From Dichetophora obliterata (Eukaryota > Arthropoda > Insecta > Diptera > Sciomyzidae): a stretch of 64,000 nucleotides of DNA. The position numbers and the translations under genes were made by a program. Below, piece after piece: positions 35,950 through 48,207 of the stretch; position 1 is the first letter of the stretch; the number at the start of each line of letters is the position of its first letter. The notes below the pieces were generated by a model, which was not told the DNA's origin, searched no databases, and saw only the letters and a program-made list of their open reading frames with translations. Location of the stretch: the NCBI GenBank assembly GCA_963920525.1, contig OY986439.1, positions 5,102,501 through 5,166,500 of the forward strand, in the 5' to 3' direction.

Positions 35950-37020
35950 CGGTCTTTAATTGCCAATGAGATGAGAAACATTAAACCAAAAGATCACTCA
36001 TGATTTAATGAGACTTTAAGGATTGCAGTCATGTCTAATAAGGGGAGCCATTCAGAATTAGTGTTCCCTCAAGAATACTAATAACAAAGGACTTCCCACC
36101 GAAGTGAGCAAAAATTGTTGGACATTTGTTAAAAGAGTAAATAATCAGACATTGTCATCGATTCCAACTCTTTGAAAAGATGACCAAATCGTTACTAACT
36201 CGGCTGTTAAAGCGGACCTATTGGCTGGATTGTTTCCACAAAGTTTCACTATCTCGGATAGCAATCAGCCACTGCCCTTTGTTGAGGGTGAATCTTCTAC
36301 AATGCAGGAGATATACTTTCGAACGAGAGTAGTTAAAAGGGTCCTTACATATCTTAACGTAAGCAAAGCCTCTGGTCCTGACGGCATACCGCCAGTTGTG
36401 CTTAAAATGTGTGCTTCTTCGCTGGCTCGGCCTTTGCGCAACCTTTTCAATATCTCCTACAGAACAGGAGTATTTCCATCTTGTTGGAAGGGAAGGTCGC
36501 AAATGTGCAGACAGTACCTAAAAATGACGATTCCATGAACCCTGCAAGCTTACGATATGCTCTACGCTTTTCAAAGCTATGGAGAGCGTAATAAAATTTT
36601 ACATTATGAACTATCTAGAACACAACCAACTGCTCAGCGATCGTCAATATGGTTTCCGTATGGCCTACTGGTGACCTTAAAGAGTTCTTAACCAAAAAAT
36701 GGAACCAATGTGCTCACTTTTTCGGAGAGAACTCTTGTTGTTGCTCCTAATATTTTAAAGGCGTTTGACCGAGTGTAGCATAAAGCGTTCGTGTCAAAAC
36801 TAATTCCATATGGTGTTGATGGCAACTCTGTTCGATGTATCATCTGTTTGATTTTTCCTCAAAGACAGAACGATTCGTGTAGTAGTTGACTGTATTTCGT
36901 CCAAAGGGTTAGTTCCACTGCTTATCATGTTTCTGGTTTTTATAAACAAATTTCTTTCGTTGACACATACATCTGTTTGTTTGCGGACGTTATTTGTCAT
37001 TCATAATAATTCAAAAAATG
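35950..37020 (+). pseudogene. Degraded jockey-like reverse transcriptase
   Basis: Fragments in several frames match non-LTR reverse transcriptase. They include KASGPDGIPPVVLKMCASSLARPL (36362-36440), then after a frameshift LRYALRFSK and MNYLEHNQLLSDRQYGF (about 36600-36655), and finally a remnant of the palm (about 36740-37000). At least three frameshifts and several stops separate them. The sequence just upstream matches the 7000-7200 fragment, so both come from one LINE family. This copy is much older than the two other LINEs in the window. Confidence 0.75.
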
Positions 37021-37124
37021 CCCAAGCTTTATAAAGATTGAGAGGAAGAGGGGAAAAAACTGTTCAGTAAAACGCTAATTTTCTACATGAAAATGAATTA
37101 AAAACTATTTACGGGCAACTACAC

Positions 37125-38240
37125 GCAGAGAAAAGTCTTGGTTGAGTCATGATTACTGCAATAATAATTTTTTTACTAAAATTATTGTATTATTTCTGTA
37201 AACACAAATTTTTGCCTTAATAAAGTCATTATTTACTAATGGAGGTACCAAAAATACCATTATAGTTGAAATCATAATATCATTGAAATTGTCAACATAC
37301 TCTGATTGACTCAACTATTAGTTGCAACAAAAATGTTGTAGTTCTGTCCATCATGATAAATGTGAATATTATTATAGAGACAAACATATTAGAATTTTGA
37401 ATGTTTGTCTGAACTATTCTTTGCTTGTTGGCAAACGAAGCAGAACATAACCAAAAATCGAAAGAATTTATTGTGTCTGAACAGTTTGCAGGAAAAACTT
37501 TCACTTCATTCAGACACAATAAGCTTTATCGATTCCTGCTGTTTCGTTTGTCAACTGTTCAATTATTGTGTTTTGTTTAAAATCTCCTGATCCTAAAAAC
37601 AGCACGCAGAAAAGTGACATTTTCGACTTTAATTGTAGCAAACATGTTTCTATTTACCGTAAATATATTTCGCAATTGTGACCATATTGTGTTTATCACA
37701 AATATTGCTATTTTTGTGATAATGCACTTAATGTACCATGTTTATGAATGGCATTAGTCAGGCGAGCGGTAGTAGTGGCTGTGGCTTATTGGTAGTGTGC
37801 GTGGTTCGTAAGCGAAAAAGCCGCGGTTCAAGCCCCAGCTCGGACAGAAAATTGTATCAAAAAGATTTTTCAATTGAACTAATATTTCTGTTTAGCCTAG
37901 TCAATGGCAAACCTTTGGAGATATCTTAATTAATAGCTGTGGAAATTGGAGTGCATGAAAATAAATAATATTCAATAATATTCTGGATCCTAAAAATAAA
38001 TTCATAATATAGTTGTTGCAATCATTCTATTTTTGACCCAATAAGAGAATAATGATTGCTTCAATAATATTTTGGTTCCCACAAAAAAGTTCCTTTTCTA
38101 AATATGTTTGTTGTAATCATTTTATCATGATCAAAGAAAATATTATATGATTAAGAATATGTTAGCAACAATCATAATCCGAATCATGCTATGATCCTCT
38201 TAAAACATGGTTGTTGCAACTATATTTTTTATCTACGTGT
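37125..38240. mobile_element. Nested AT-rich element with TACACGCAGAGAAAA ends
   Basis: The left TACACGCAGAGAAAAG and right TTTTTTATCTACGTGTA are inverted with a few mismatches. Inside, AATAATATT/CAATAAT-type motifs and TTGTTGCAATCAT recur near both ends. There is no transposase. Middle sequences include a tRNA-like stretch. The class is unknown. Confidence 0.45.
37774..37846 (+). repeat. tRNA-like (SINE-type) sequence
   Basis: It contains GTGGCTTATTGGTAGTGTGCG, resembling a tRNA D arm/A box, and GCGGTTCAAGCCCC, resembling the B box, at the right spacing. The stems do not pair well enough for a working tRNA. It is likely a tRNA-derived repeat. Confidence 0.4.
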
Positions 38241-39199
38241 ATGATGCCTAATTAAAAATTGAAACAGATCTAGTACAAAAACTATGTTATGAAAACGTAA
38301 TAAATGATTTCACATGAGCATATAATAAAATTCTTTATTTTTACTATGTTGTATAAATCTCTATGTAATGTGTGTAAAAAATGAAAAATACTATTTTTAT
38401 AGTTTTGTTCTATTGTAAGAAAAACATTTAATACACATGTTAGAGGCGGCGCTTATGTCGGGCCTAGGGCTGCAAAATGCCTAAATCCGCCACTGAACAT
38501 AGGCCGTCGAGATCAGTCAAATGCGTAACGGGATACTTTACATGTAAACCGTGAATTAAGATTCATAATCGCTTAAAAAGAGTTACAATCAAAGAGGTGT
38601 TTTTAGATACAGCAAGTGTTTACAGGTACAGGGATTGCATTGGGTTTATCAATTTTGATATATCTTAAACATTACAAGGAGCTGAAAGAGCTAATGAAAC
38701 AGTTTGGAATATCATCTTACATATTGACCGTAAAATTTAGTTCACAAATAAGACTTCTTTGAAATATAGTGCTGGTCTACACTAGCCTCACTCAACCGAC
38801 TCACTTTGATGTTTATAGAAGAGATGAGGAAGTGGGAAGGTAAATGAACCGTGAGGCAAGAGTTTCAAAAACTTTAGTTTTAAAAACAGCACAAAAGAAA
38901 ATGCACTTTCAAAGTGAGGCAGGTTATGTGTGTGAACATTTAACAACTTTTTCATGGAAAAGTGAGTCGGTTGAGTGAAGCCAGTGTAGACAGGCTCATA
39001 GACCCGCCGAAACTGAAAAATTAAATGACTGGCAGTCAAAAAGCTAACTATCGGAAAGGGGAGAACTACGTCTACCAACGTTTGGGTGCTCAAAAGCAAT
39101 TAATGCGATTTCATTTTAAAATTTCAGGATAAAGGAGACCTCAAATTTGATAACTAATTGTGATCTATTCTTTGAATCTTTAATGATTGTGTGATTAAA

Positions 39200-41123
39200 G
39201 GCCATTTCCAATAACGCGTGAGATGTGTTTCGTAAATTTACGCAAAGAATCAATGCACGAAAACATACCTAATTGGTTCCAATAAACAACGTGCGTGTGC
39301 ACGTAGCCTAAAATATTCGAAAAATTTAATAATTCTCGTGCGTGAAGATTTGACAGCTATTGACATCGAAACAGCTGTTCACTTCAGAGCAACTCCAAAC
39401 AGTACTGTACGAACTATTGGTACCATACTACAAGGTATTTGGTACTGGTGCGAATTCTTTTCACTCAAAATTGACAAAATATCCTCAAGTTTTTTTTTTT
39501 CAATTATGAGTGTTGAGTAATTCGTCCTGATTTTAAAAATTCAATCAAATCATCACAAACAAAAACTCATATCCCTCACCCAAAAACCACCCAAAATTAG
39601 CACCAAAAATATCAAACAATGTGAAAAGAATTATGATGTGAAAAAACATTTTCGAATATTTTTAAATACAGAATATTTTTTAATTTAACAAAATCTACCG
39701 AAAGTTTGGTTTTAAAAAATAAGGGTGGTCCGTTTAAAAATAGCATCACTTCTTTCTGAAATTTTATTTTTTATACTATTTTGCAAAAATTCACAAACAT
39801 TGTTCTATTTTTAAAAAGTCATCCATTTTTACCAATCACCGATGATGAGAAGACAAAGTGTAACCACAAAATTTGGAGGATTACTTTTATTTTTGGTCAT
39901 AAATCAGAAAGAAATTATAATAGAATAACGAAAGATTTATAAGATAAGATATATCGCGTTTTGGGCTCAAGACTAATTAAAAGGAGTCACTAATTGAGGG
40001 ACATGAGCCATGTTCCGTCGGATTAAAACTTATATATATTAGGTACGATGGAAACATGGCAGAGTTTTGAGAATAAAGACTATAAAACAAAAACCATGAA
40101 TTCTACTGTAAATAATTCATATCAAAAATTAATCAAGATCAAGAATGAAAGTTTTGTAACATTTCAGCATCTGTATGATGCTGTGATAGCAAAAGAAAAA
40201 AAAGAAGGTAAAATTCGAAAGAGTTGCCTTAATATGACTCTGATTTCTAGGTACATAATTTTCATTTTTAAACCATTTAACTTTTTAGTTTTAAGATTCC
40301 TCTGCTACAAAATGAATTTTTTTTAAAGTATTAAACGGAACTACAACCACAAAATTATTATACATTTTATTGGTGATTAATACAAAGAAAAAACCTCCAT
40401 ATTATCCTTATATTCACCAAGAAATTGGTTTTACTCACATAGCTTTTAAACTTTTTTGTTTAATTTGGGCTCAAATTCCGGTTAAATGATTAAGTTTTTA
40501 GTATATATTTAAGTTTCCATCAAGAAATATTGGGTAACATTCAAAAAGTTAAAAAAGGTTCGTGACTTAGTGAAAAAATTTGTTTATATTTCGATAACTT
40601 AAAACTGCGATTATATCAAAAATAGGACGCCATTTTTTAATAAATACTATACTTTAGTATTGCTTGACGGTAAGAAAATTATGCATTAAAAAATATACGA
40701 ATTTTTTTTTTGTTTAGACAACTTTCTTGACATTTATTAGTTAAAAAACCTTGTTAAAAATATTAATATATATTATTTTTTAAATGTAGGAACGTACTAA
40801 GCACTATTTCCTTTAATTGAACATTTTTAGCACGATTGGAAAGAAGTTGTTAAGAAACACATCCTTATTAAAATTTTTAGTACAAAAGCCAATTGGAGCA
40901 AATTTTTAACCACTTCTAAAAATCTTTTTATGTTATGTTTTTTTTTTGGTACGGACTGTACTTACAAAATGTACTGAGCCGGATACTGTTCAAAATTATG
41001 CTTTGCTAAGCAGAAGTACGGCATATCATGTGTTCACGCACACGTTCTATTGGAAATTGATTTTTTTCCGCAGCTTCCGCAGCGTAAAACGCAACACATC
41101 TCACGCGTTATTGGAAATGGGCC
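39200..41123. mobile_element. TIR element (GGCCATTTCCAATAACGCGT)
   Basis: The left GGCCATTTCCAATAACGCGTGAGATGTGTTTCG region is mirrored at the right end for more than 30 bases, with one extra C near the tip and a T/G difference. A second mirrored block lies inside (CGTGCGTGTGCACG on the left, CACGCACACGTTCTATTGG on the right). Short frames inside (for example 40048-40326) have no recognised domain. The superfamily is undetermined because no target duplication is clear. Confidence 0.75.
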
Positions 41124-41507
41124 TTGACTCTATACAGAGCTGTTGTTGTTGTCTTTTTCAAACTTACTTGATCTATATAGCTCACAATTAAAATCATGTA
41201 AAAATTACAAAAAAAAATAAAATTAAATTTGAAAATATTTCGGGCATGATAAGAGAGAGATTTTTACCCCATCTTTAAAATATATTGGATTTTCTTCTGT
41301 GTACAAGCGTGTGTCAACAGGTGTAGTGTGCGTATCATGCTTACAAAATTAGTACCAAAATCACAGAAAATAGAGTTATATAGGTTACATTTTCTTTAGG
41401 CGCAATCTAGACTCCTGTATGCCTTTGCCTCTTGCTATAAAAAATGGGCGCCTATGTGTAGCAATATCTGCCTTTTTAGAATTATATTTTTTGCAATGAA
41501 TTTTATA

Positions 41508-42786
41508 CAGGGTTCATCAAACAATTTTTTTTGAAAATGCTATAAAAAAACCACTGGATATTTTCTCAAATTTCTTTTTTTATTTGAAAGTACTTCCGGT
41601 TAGTAATGAAAAATAATTTCATTCAAATGGCCGCCTCGGCTGGCCATGCAGTAGCCTACACGATCGGTCCAAATTTTAAGCACATTATCGATTGTGTGCA
41701 GCTGTATTTCACCAAAGGCTTCACGAATATTGTCCTTTAAAGCGTCAATTGTCTCTGGCTTGTCGGCGTAACACTTATCTTTGAGGGCACCTCACAAATA
41801 ATAGTCCAACGGTGTCAAATCGCAGCTCCGAGGTGGCCAAACGACATCAGCTCTGGGGCTGATAATGCGATCTACAAAAACAGGGCGCAAAACATCGTGT
41901 GTAGCTTCGGCTGTGCAGCACGTAGAGCCGTCCTGTTAAAACCAAATGTTGCCAATATCATCCTCTTTAATTTTTGTGAACAACATGGCCCGATAACGAT
42001 CGCCATTGACTGTAACGGCCACTCCTTGCTCATTTTCGAAGAAAAATGGACCAATTATGCCTCTGGACCAAAATCTGCACCAAACAGTGACTCGTTTTGG
42101 GTGCAGCCGCTTTTCAATGTATGCATGCGGGTTTTTTGTGCCCCAAATGCGACAATTTTGCTTGTTTACATACCCGCCAAGATCCAAATGAGCTTCATCT
42201 GAAAAGATGATTTTTTTGGCAAAATCGGCATCTTCTGTAAGTCGATCGCAGGCCCACTTAGCGAAGCGAAAACGCATTGGATGGTCAGTTGGCTTCAACT
42301 CCTGAACCAATTGGACTTTGTATGGCGTCATACCAAGGTCTTTATGCAAAATTCGTCTCAATGATGTCTCCGAAATGTTCAATTGTTGAGAACGACGGTG
42401 AATTGATGTTGATGGCGCTTCACGCACACTTTCTGCCACAGCAGCAATATTCTCGGGTGTACGCACTGCTTTTGGCTTTTCACGCTTTGGTTTATCGATG
42501 AGGATGCCAGTTTCTTTCACTTTTTTCACAAGATAACGAACATACGGAGCTGACGGTCCTTCTCTTCTTCCAAAATCCGTACGAAATTTTCGCACACATT
42601 CTGCAACATTACCAAGATTTTCAAAGTAATGTCGCAATATTTCCCAGCGTCGCTCAAGCGTATACACAACCATATTCGTTCAGCGGAAGGATAAAACTAA
42701 TTATCTGTCAAATCAGACATGAGCTAAGTGTTACCATTCACGAAATAAGCACTAGTTGAAAAAAAAAAGTTAGATGGCGGACCCTG
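41508..42786 (-). mobile_element. Mariner-type element (DD41D), full length
   Basis: It starts CAGGGTTCATCAAAC and ends in the inverted ...GTTAGATGGCGGACCCTG, flanked by TA (41506-41507 and 42787-42788). The 1.28-kb length and single internal transposase reading leftward fit a complete mariner. Confidence 0.85.
41622..42673 (-). pseudogene. Mariner transposase, two in-frame stops
   Basis: The protein starts MVVYTLERRWEILRHYF (start codon at 42673). It has a paired helix-turn-helix DNA-binding region (residues about 1-110, with ENIAAVAESVRE and SLRRILHKDLG), then the first catalytic Asp in IIFSDEAHLDL (about residue 157). VNKQNCRIWG and RVTVWCRFWS follow. A TAA interrupts at 41936, just before the second catalytic Asp in QDGSTC. 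The frame continues through RSCDLTPLDYYL, with the third Asp 41 residues after the second. A TGA then sits where a Trp is normal (about 41786), and the tail runs to a stop near 41622. The spacing makes it DD41D, as described for the rosa-type mariners. Apart from two point changes it is intact, so the insertion is fairly young. Confidence 0.9.
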
Positions 42787-44540
42787 TATTAAGCCCAAAT
42801 GAGATGCTTTTTTTTTATTATAATTTATGGAAAACCTTCTAAAAAAATTATCTGACAACAAAAGGTAATAAAATATTTGAACTCTTTAGCTGCAAACATT
42901 TTCCAAACATCTATCGTTTACAATATACATATTTTTGTTGTCATACAGATTGATTTGCTTCAGTTTTTTCTGTACAAGCAATACAGACATATGCGAAAAG
43001 ACATTCCTACAACTGTCAGGTTTCTTCGGTTTAATTAGCTAACAGAAACAACATTAAGAACAACATTTAATTAAACTCTTTAGCAACTGACTGACAGTAA
43101 GCAAGACAAATAGACGTCAATGCGATGCGATGCGTTCTGCATGCCAACTTTAAATCGTCTGAATCAGATAAAAGTAACAACAGCAAAGCACAACTATTTG
43201 TTACTTTTCATCAAAAAGTTAACCGTAAAGGAAAAGGCTCCATTCTCTCTCTCTTAATCATGTTTCATTTCCAAAGGATAACACAATCAAACCGAAGCCA
43301 CCCACCACCTACACACTCACTCAAGCTTTTTGCTTAACCTGACTTTTGTTTGTATATTTTCATTGTAAGCTCTCTTCTGTCAGCTGCGCTTTTCATCCAC
43401 TTGCTGAGAAAAAAGCATAAAATGAAAAGCTTTTGCTGTTTTTCTTCGCATTTTTATAAATTTTCCAAGGATGAGAGGAGTTCAGCTCAGTTGGCAGCAA
43501 GAACGAATAGTTTAGGGGCGTCAACATTCTGGCACATATAAGGAGCAAATTGCACGCCTTGGCCACGCCTGGATGAAAAACACGTGGTTTTGTTTTGATT
43601 TTATTGCAGTTAGTGTGAGAAAAATAAAGAAAAAGTAGAAATTGTCACCAAATGCGCAAGAGCCTCGATTTTATTTTTCTAATTCGAAACAAGAAAAAAA
43701 TACCTAGTAAATATGTATACTAAGAGTCTACATTATTAAATGGACAAGTTCAAAAAAATTCAAAATGGAGTTAGTTAGAGGGGAAACATTTTTTCGACTT
43801 TTTCACACGCCTACGAAATTTTGCGTCAGACAAAAACTATTTTCTAAATTGGCATCATAAATTTTTAAACAGTTTTGGTTCAAAACTGGTCAAACGCAAA
43901 AGGATTCATAGAATCATGATGCATTATTCAATTTTGAAATTGGTCAAGTCCATTTTAATTTGTTCAAAACTGTTAAAGTTCGACTAGTTTAGTTTCCAAA
44001 GTAGCCAAGTCCAATTCCTTTAATTTCAAAAGTGGCCAAGCCCCCAATAATTTTTCTTACAATAAGTCCGTTATTTTTTAAAGAATTTGGCCACAATTTT
44101 TTGCAAACGTGAAATCAAATTTAAAATAGCAAATACAAATTAAAACTTTCACTATGTTCAATACACCTGTTCCTGTGTATCAGTTTTTCAAGATTTTCAC
44201 TGATAGGAAATAGTTGACTTGTTCACTTTTTTATCTAAGTCCTTTAATATTTGAAATTTTCTAGTTTTTGTTATTATTTTTCTAGGTCGTAGATTTGAAA
44301 GTTCAAAAATAAAGAGTGTTTAGTTAATCTTAAAAGGACACTGAAATCTTAAAATGAAAAAAGCAGGTACTGTAAATAATAATTATTTTTAGATTTTTAA
44401 AAAATTTGAAAAAATTATCGCACCACCGTTTTAAAGATAGAATTAGAATGCTCTCACATTGTGGAACTTGATTTCATATTGATTTTTAATATTTTGATTT
44501 TTACAATTTTGAGCAAAACATAATAATTATTTCTGCTTTT
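42787..44540. other. Non-coding DNA
   Basis: No gene is supported. The part from about 43.0 to 43.7 kb has more balanced composition and few repeats. The remainder is AT-rich, with a loose recurring phrase around AAACTGGTCAA/TGGCCAAGTCC between 43.87 and 44.04 kb. Confidence 0.4.
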
Positions 44541-44850
44541 TATTTTTTTAAGGCAAAAATAAAAATCAAAATTCGCCCGATATTTTTTTGGTCACAAAAT
44601 AACTGGTATGTTTTGATTTTTATTTTTTTAAGCAAAAATACAGAGTAAAGTTTGCTCGATATTTTTTGGTCACAAAATAACTGGTATGTTTTGATTTTTA
44701 TTTTTTAAACCAAAAATAAAAAGTAAAGTTTTCCCGATACTTTTTTGGTCACAAAATAACTGGTATGTTTTGATTTTTATTTTTTAATCCAAAAATAAAA
44801 AGCAAAATTTGCCCAACATATTTTAGAGCACAAAATAACTTGTAAACATT
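44540..44850 (+). repeat. 78-79-bp tandem repeat, about four copies
   Basis: GGTCACAAAATAACTGGTAT starts at 44590, 44668 and 44747, with a degraded fourth at about 44826. Between them is TTTTGATTTTTATTTTTTAA and CCAAAAATAAAAAG.AAA. Outer copies are the most diverged. Confidence 0.88.
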
Positions 44851-45460
44851 GATTTAAAATTTTTGAAGTGAAAACTTCTTTAGGCGCGTTGAACGATTTT
44901 GGTAGAGGGTAAATCATTGGTTTGCATCATCGTATTTTTCCAAGGAAATCGTCCACAGTCGGCCGCAAGCTCACAAAGAAAACACTTGGAAACTCCTGAA
45001 ATTAATGCATATATTCTGTTTGTTAAATACTTAAGTTAGGTTGCAATAAGATGTTTGCAACCAAAACTTATTATTAGTTCGGTTTATATTGGTATATTGG
45101 CCTTTAAAGTTTGGCAATTTCTTCAGTTGTTGTATTTGTCAACATTTTTGAAAAATTTGCTTTTACTTAAACAGCTGCTATTCATGGTGAGATTTAAAAA
45201 TGGATCGATCTTCTTCTCTTTCTGCTTTTTTTCTGCTGGAACTTCGTTTGCAAACAAGAAAAATAATGTGTGGATTGAGTGTTTTAACATTTTAATCTTT
45301 AAGTTGTGATAAAGGAATATGTTGAACATTCAAATAATTACATGCATGCTCTTATTTTATTACATATCGTCAAACAAAGTTTGACAATTTTCATACTTGT
45401 TGTATTTGTCAGTGGTTTTTTATTTTCACCACTGCGGCATTTTATATTCAGAGTTGCCAA

Positions 45461-46070
45461 CTATGGCTGTGTGTCAATCGGAAAGTTTTCAGTCGTGGTA
45501 AGATAGAAAATATCAAGTTGAATAAAATTTGTGTGTGTTGTAATAAATTTGTCTTTTTTGCTGTGTCAAATGTGTGACGATGAAATTTTGACAATTACAA
45601 ATTTTGACGTTTCACATTTCGGTCGTGTTTAGCGCAAATATTTTATTTTATTTGCATTTTATCAATTTACCGACATATTTAATTCGAGAGCTTGTACTTG
45701 CAACATATTTCGTAAACTCGTAATATTGTAAACTTAAAAAACTTAAAAAATAACAAATTAATGAAAAAAATGAACGAATGTGCTTGAGTTTGTGTCTGCC
45801 TGTGTGTGGGCCAACGGTCTCCAACATCAGCAAGTGCAGCAAAGTTAAATGGGCTTTCTTTGCTGGCGAGCGTCCTCCAAGTGCCACCACCAGCAAGTGC
45901 AGTGCAAAATTTGTTGCTAGCCAACATCCTCTAAGTGCCATCACCAGTAGCACAAGCAAGTGCTAAGTGCTTGCTAGCAGGCAAACAGAAAATATAGCAT
46001 GCAAAGTGCTGTATATTTTACGCCGTCAATTCGGTTCATCCCCTCTAACGCTGCGCAACCGCTGGGATCT
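45461..46070 (+). repeat. Half copy of the 24.3-26.2 kb foldback
   Basis: It begins GGCTGTGTGTCAATCGGAAAG and follows the left arm of the 24.3-kb element (GACGATGAAATTTTGACAATTACA, the CTTGTACTTGCAAC...TCGTAAACTCG segment and the CACCAGCA/CAAGTGCAGTG minisatellite). No right arm follows. It lacks the 800-bp insertion found in the other copy. Protein-like frames on both strands arise from the repeat. Confidence 0.75.
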
Positions 46071-46550
46071 TGTGATTCTCTTTGCGTTGTTGTTGTAAAT
46101 TTGCTAAGTAGTAATTGTTGTACAGTAAGCTTTAATTTTTTGTGGATGCTTATTTGTAGCTACAGTCAGCATATGACATCGAACTAATTTAGAAAACAGT
46201 TTATACATATGAATTAAAGAATATATATAATATTGGTAAATCTATTTGATTTACCTAGATACAACAATAACTAACTAACCTAGTACAACTTTCAATTTCA
46301 ATTTTCTATTCAATAGAGCCCAATTCATTGATATTAAGTATAAATTATTGTGTTTTATTATGATTTAAACTTGTATCACTCTATAAAAAACACCCTTTAT
46401 ATTAAAAAAATGTTGTATTCCATTGAGGAGTATTTAATTGAATACTTTTTAAATTAAAAATTTTTTTAATACTTTGCTTGTATTAAAATTTATTCCAAGA
46501 ACTCTAACCGTGTAGTAATACCCTAAGATGATTTTTTATTTTAAGTATTA

Positions 46551-48207
46551 CTCATATATCGGCCTTGCATATTCTTGCATATTCGTTCTGCAAAAAAAAA
46601 TTGCATATTCTCAGCCTAATGCAAGTTTTTTTTCGAAAAATTTACCTCATGCTCTTCGATTTTCCTGAAATAGTTAGATATTTTTTTTTTTCGCCACTTT
46701 TTGTAAAGTTATGGAGATACCATTTTTTGCTAAAAGTTATGAAAATGGAGTCATTTCCAATAAAACATATCTCTTAGATAGTAGTTGAAATGCTGAACTG
46801 TTGAAACAGTTCTCAACTGCCGCAGATCTCTAAACGCGATGGCAGAGCAACTCAAAATCCTTCTGTGCTGGATGCCTGGACATAAGGATTTTCTAGGTAA
46901 CTGCAAAGCAGATGAACTCGCTCGTACAGGCAGGGCCATTCAGAGCCCGTGAGGGGCCCGGGTCACGAATTTTTTGGGGCCCCCCAAACCTCTTTAAAAA
47001 AATTATTAAATGTATACCCGGCATGTTTATTAAAAAAAAACAGTTCAATATTAGATAAAACATTATTTTAGAACTGCCTTTTTAGCTTTTTGTTGTGAAA
47101 ACGCATCTTTTGTAACTGAAAAAATGAATTTTCTTGTTATATCCGGATTTATGTTCAGCGTGGAAAGGACATTTAAACGAGTTTGTCAAATGGTCGGCCC
47201 AGATCGGCAGATTTACCACAGTCGGTGCTCTAGGTTTGAAAAAATATGCCAAGTTCCTAGGATGTGTCAATGCCACTTAAAGGATTTAAAAAAAAATCAA
47301 GTTAAAAAGTATTGCCTCTTCATTTTATTGAAGCATCGTCTAATTTGGATTTTTGCGATTTTTTTCGAAGATTAATATATTATAACTCTGGTAGTTTCTG
47401 TCAAATTTTCATGTTTAATAACTAATTTTGAAGAAAAATTAATTGAAGAACGTGATGCGTACAATCTTCTTCAAATATTTACAAAAAAAAAACACTTTTG
47501 CCCATATAAATCAGATTTTCAAAATATCAGTTTTTAATAGGTTTCTAACATACTAAAATTGGAGCAGGTTGAAGCATTTCGGAGAGACAGACTGCCGAAA
47601 CTGTCAAAACGAAGTTGACATCTTATAGAAAATCTGAAAGCGATGAAAAAGACAAAATTGGCTGCATTCAGTTGAACTTTGTCAACTGTTGTTAACTGTT
47701 ATATTTGCGATACCGCAGAAAAGTTGACAATTATTTAATTTAATTATTATAATTATTTAATTATGTAAGTAATTCAATTGCAAAGGTTTTTCACTCAAAT
47801 TTGCAGCGTTCTTTCAGGGTTTCAGCGTTGACTCCACTATTCAGCGGCCATTGAATTTCTTTTCTTCTCAATCGCAAAGAGCTGATTTTGACAATTTTGG
47901 ATATGAGAAAGAGCGTGCAGTCTTAAATGCATCTACCTTCTGAAGTTCTGCCATGCTTTCTAACGATACTTTATTTCGAAAAATAGGGTAGCAGATGACA
48001 GAGATATGATTTATTGGAATTGACTCCATCTTCATAATTCTTACTCTTAGCAAAAAAAAAATGATACCTCCATAGCTTTACAAAAAAAAGCGATAAAACA
48101 AAATATTTAACTTATATTTTTATAAGTGGAAAAGGAAACTATAGCCAAAATTTGAAATCCAAGGCCAATCACGACTTGCATTAGGCTTGGAATGGCCGAT
48201 ATATAGC
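46551..48207. mobile_element. Element with long (~240-bp) inverted ends
   Basis: The left block 46551-46790 (TATATCGGCC, GCCTAATGCAAG, then CGCCACTTTTTGTAAAGTTATGGAG, ATGGAGTCATTTCCAATAAA) is mirrored by 47960-48207 (TTTATTGGAATTGACTCCAT, CTCCATAGCTTTACAAAAAA, CTTGCATTAGGC, GGCCGATATA). The copies have diverged. The middle holds unrelated insertions, including a LINE RNase H fragment. No transposase was found. Confidence 0.65.
46835..46935 (+). pseudogene. RNase H fragment of a non-LTR retrotransposon
   Basis: One short frame reads KILLCWMPGHKDFLGNCKAD followed by ELARTG. This is the conserved core of the RNase H domain carried by several LINE clades (WVPGH...GNE.ADELA). The Asp in KADELA is a catalytic position and is kept. 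The fragment is about 35 codons, interrupted upstream by a stop, with no reverse transcriptase nearby. Immediately after it, CAGGGCCATTCAGAGCCCGT resembles an hAT-type left end. No matching right end was found. Confidence 0.6.

Larger units (their letters stand above)
35156..38495. mobile_element. hAT-like element with nested insertions
   Basis: The left end CAGTACTGGATTTAGGCCTA is mirrored at the right by GCCTAAATCCGCCACTG. Inner subterminal GGGCCTAGGGCGGCAA and GGGCCTAGGGCTGCAAA segments flank it. CAGTGGCGGATTTAGG-type ends are common for hAT elements. The flanking octamers GTCGCAGG and AACATAGG match at four of eight, so the target duplication has decayed or is absent. It landed in a dispersed repeat seen elsewhere at about 8335-8385. 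Much of the 3.3 kb is later insertions (see 35950-37020 and 37125-38240). Confidence 0.55.

Noticed and set aside
43120..43545. Two frames of 60-70 codons in balanced-composition DNA
   Set aside because: No domain, splice sites or homology recognised. Frames of this length are expected by chance.
46932..46990. CAGGGCCATTCAGAGCCCGT as left end of another hAT element
   Set aside because: No matching right end or target duplication was found, so only noted under the RNase H fragment.
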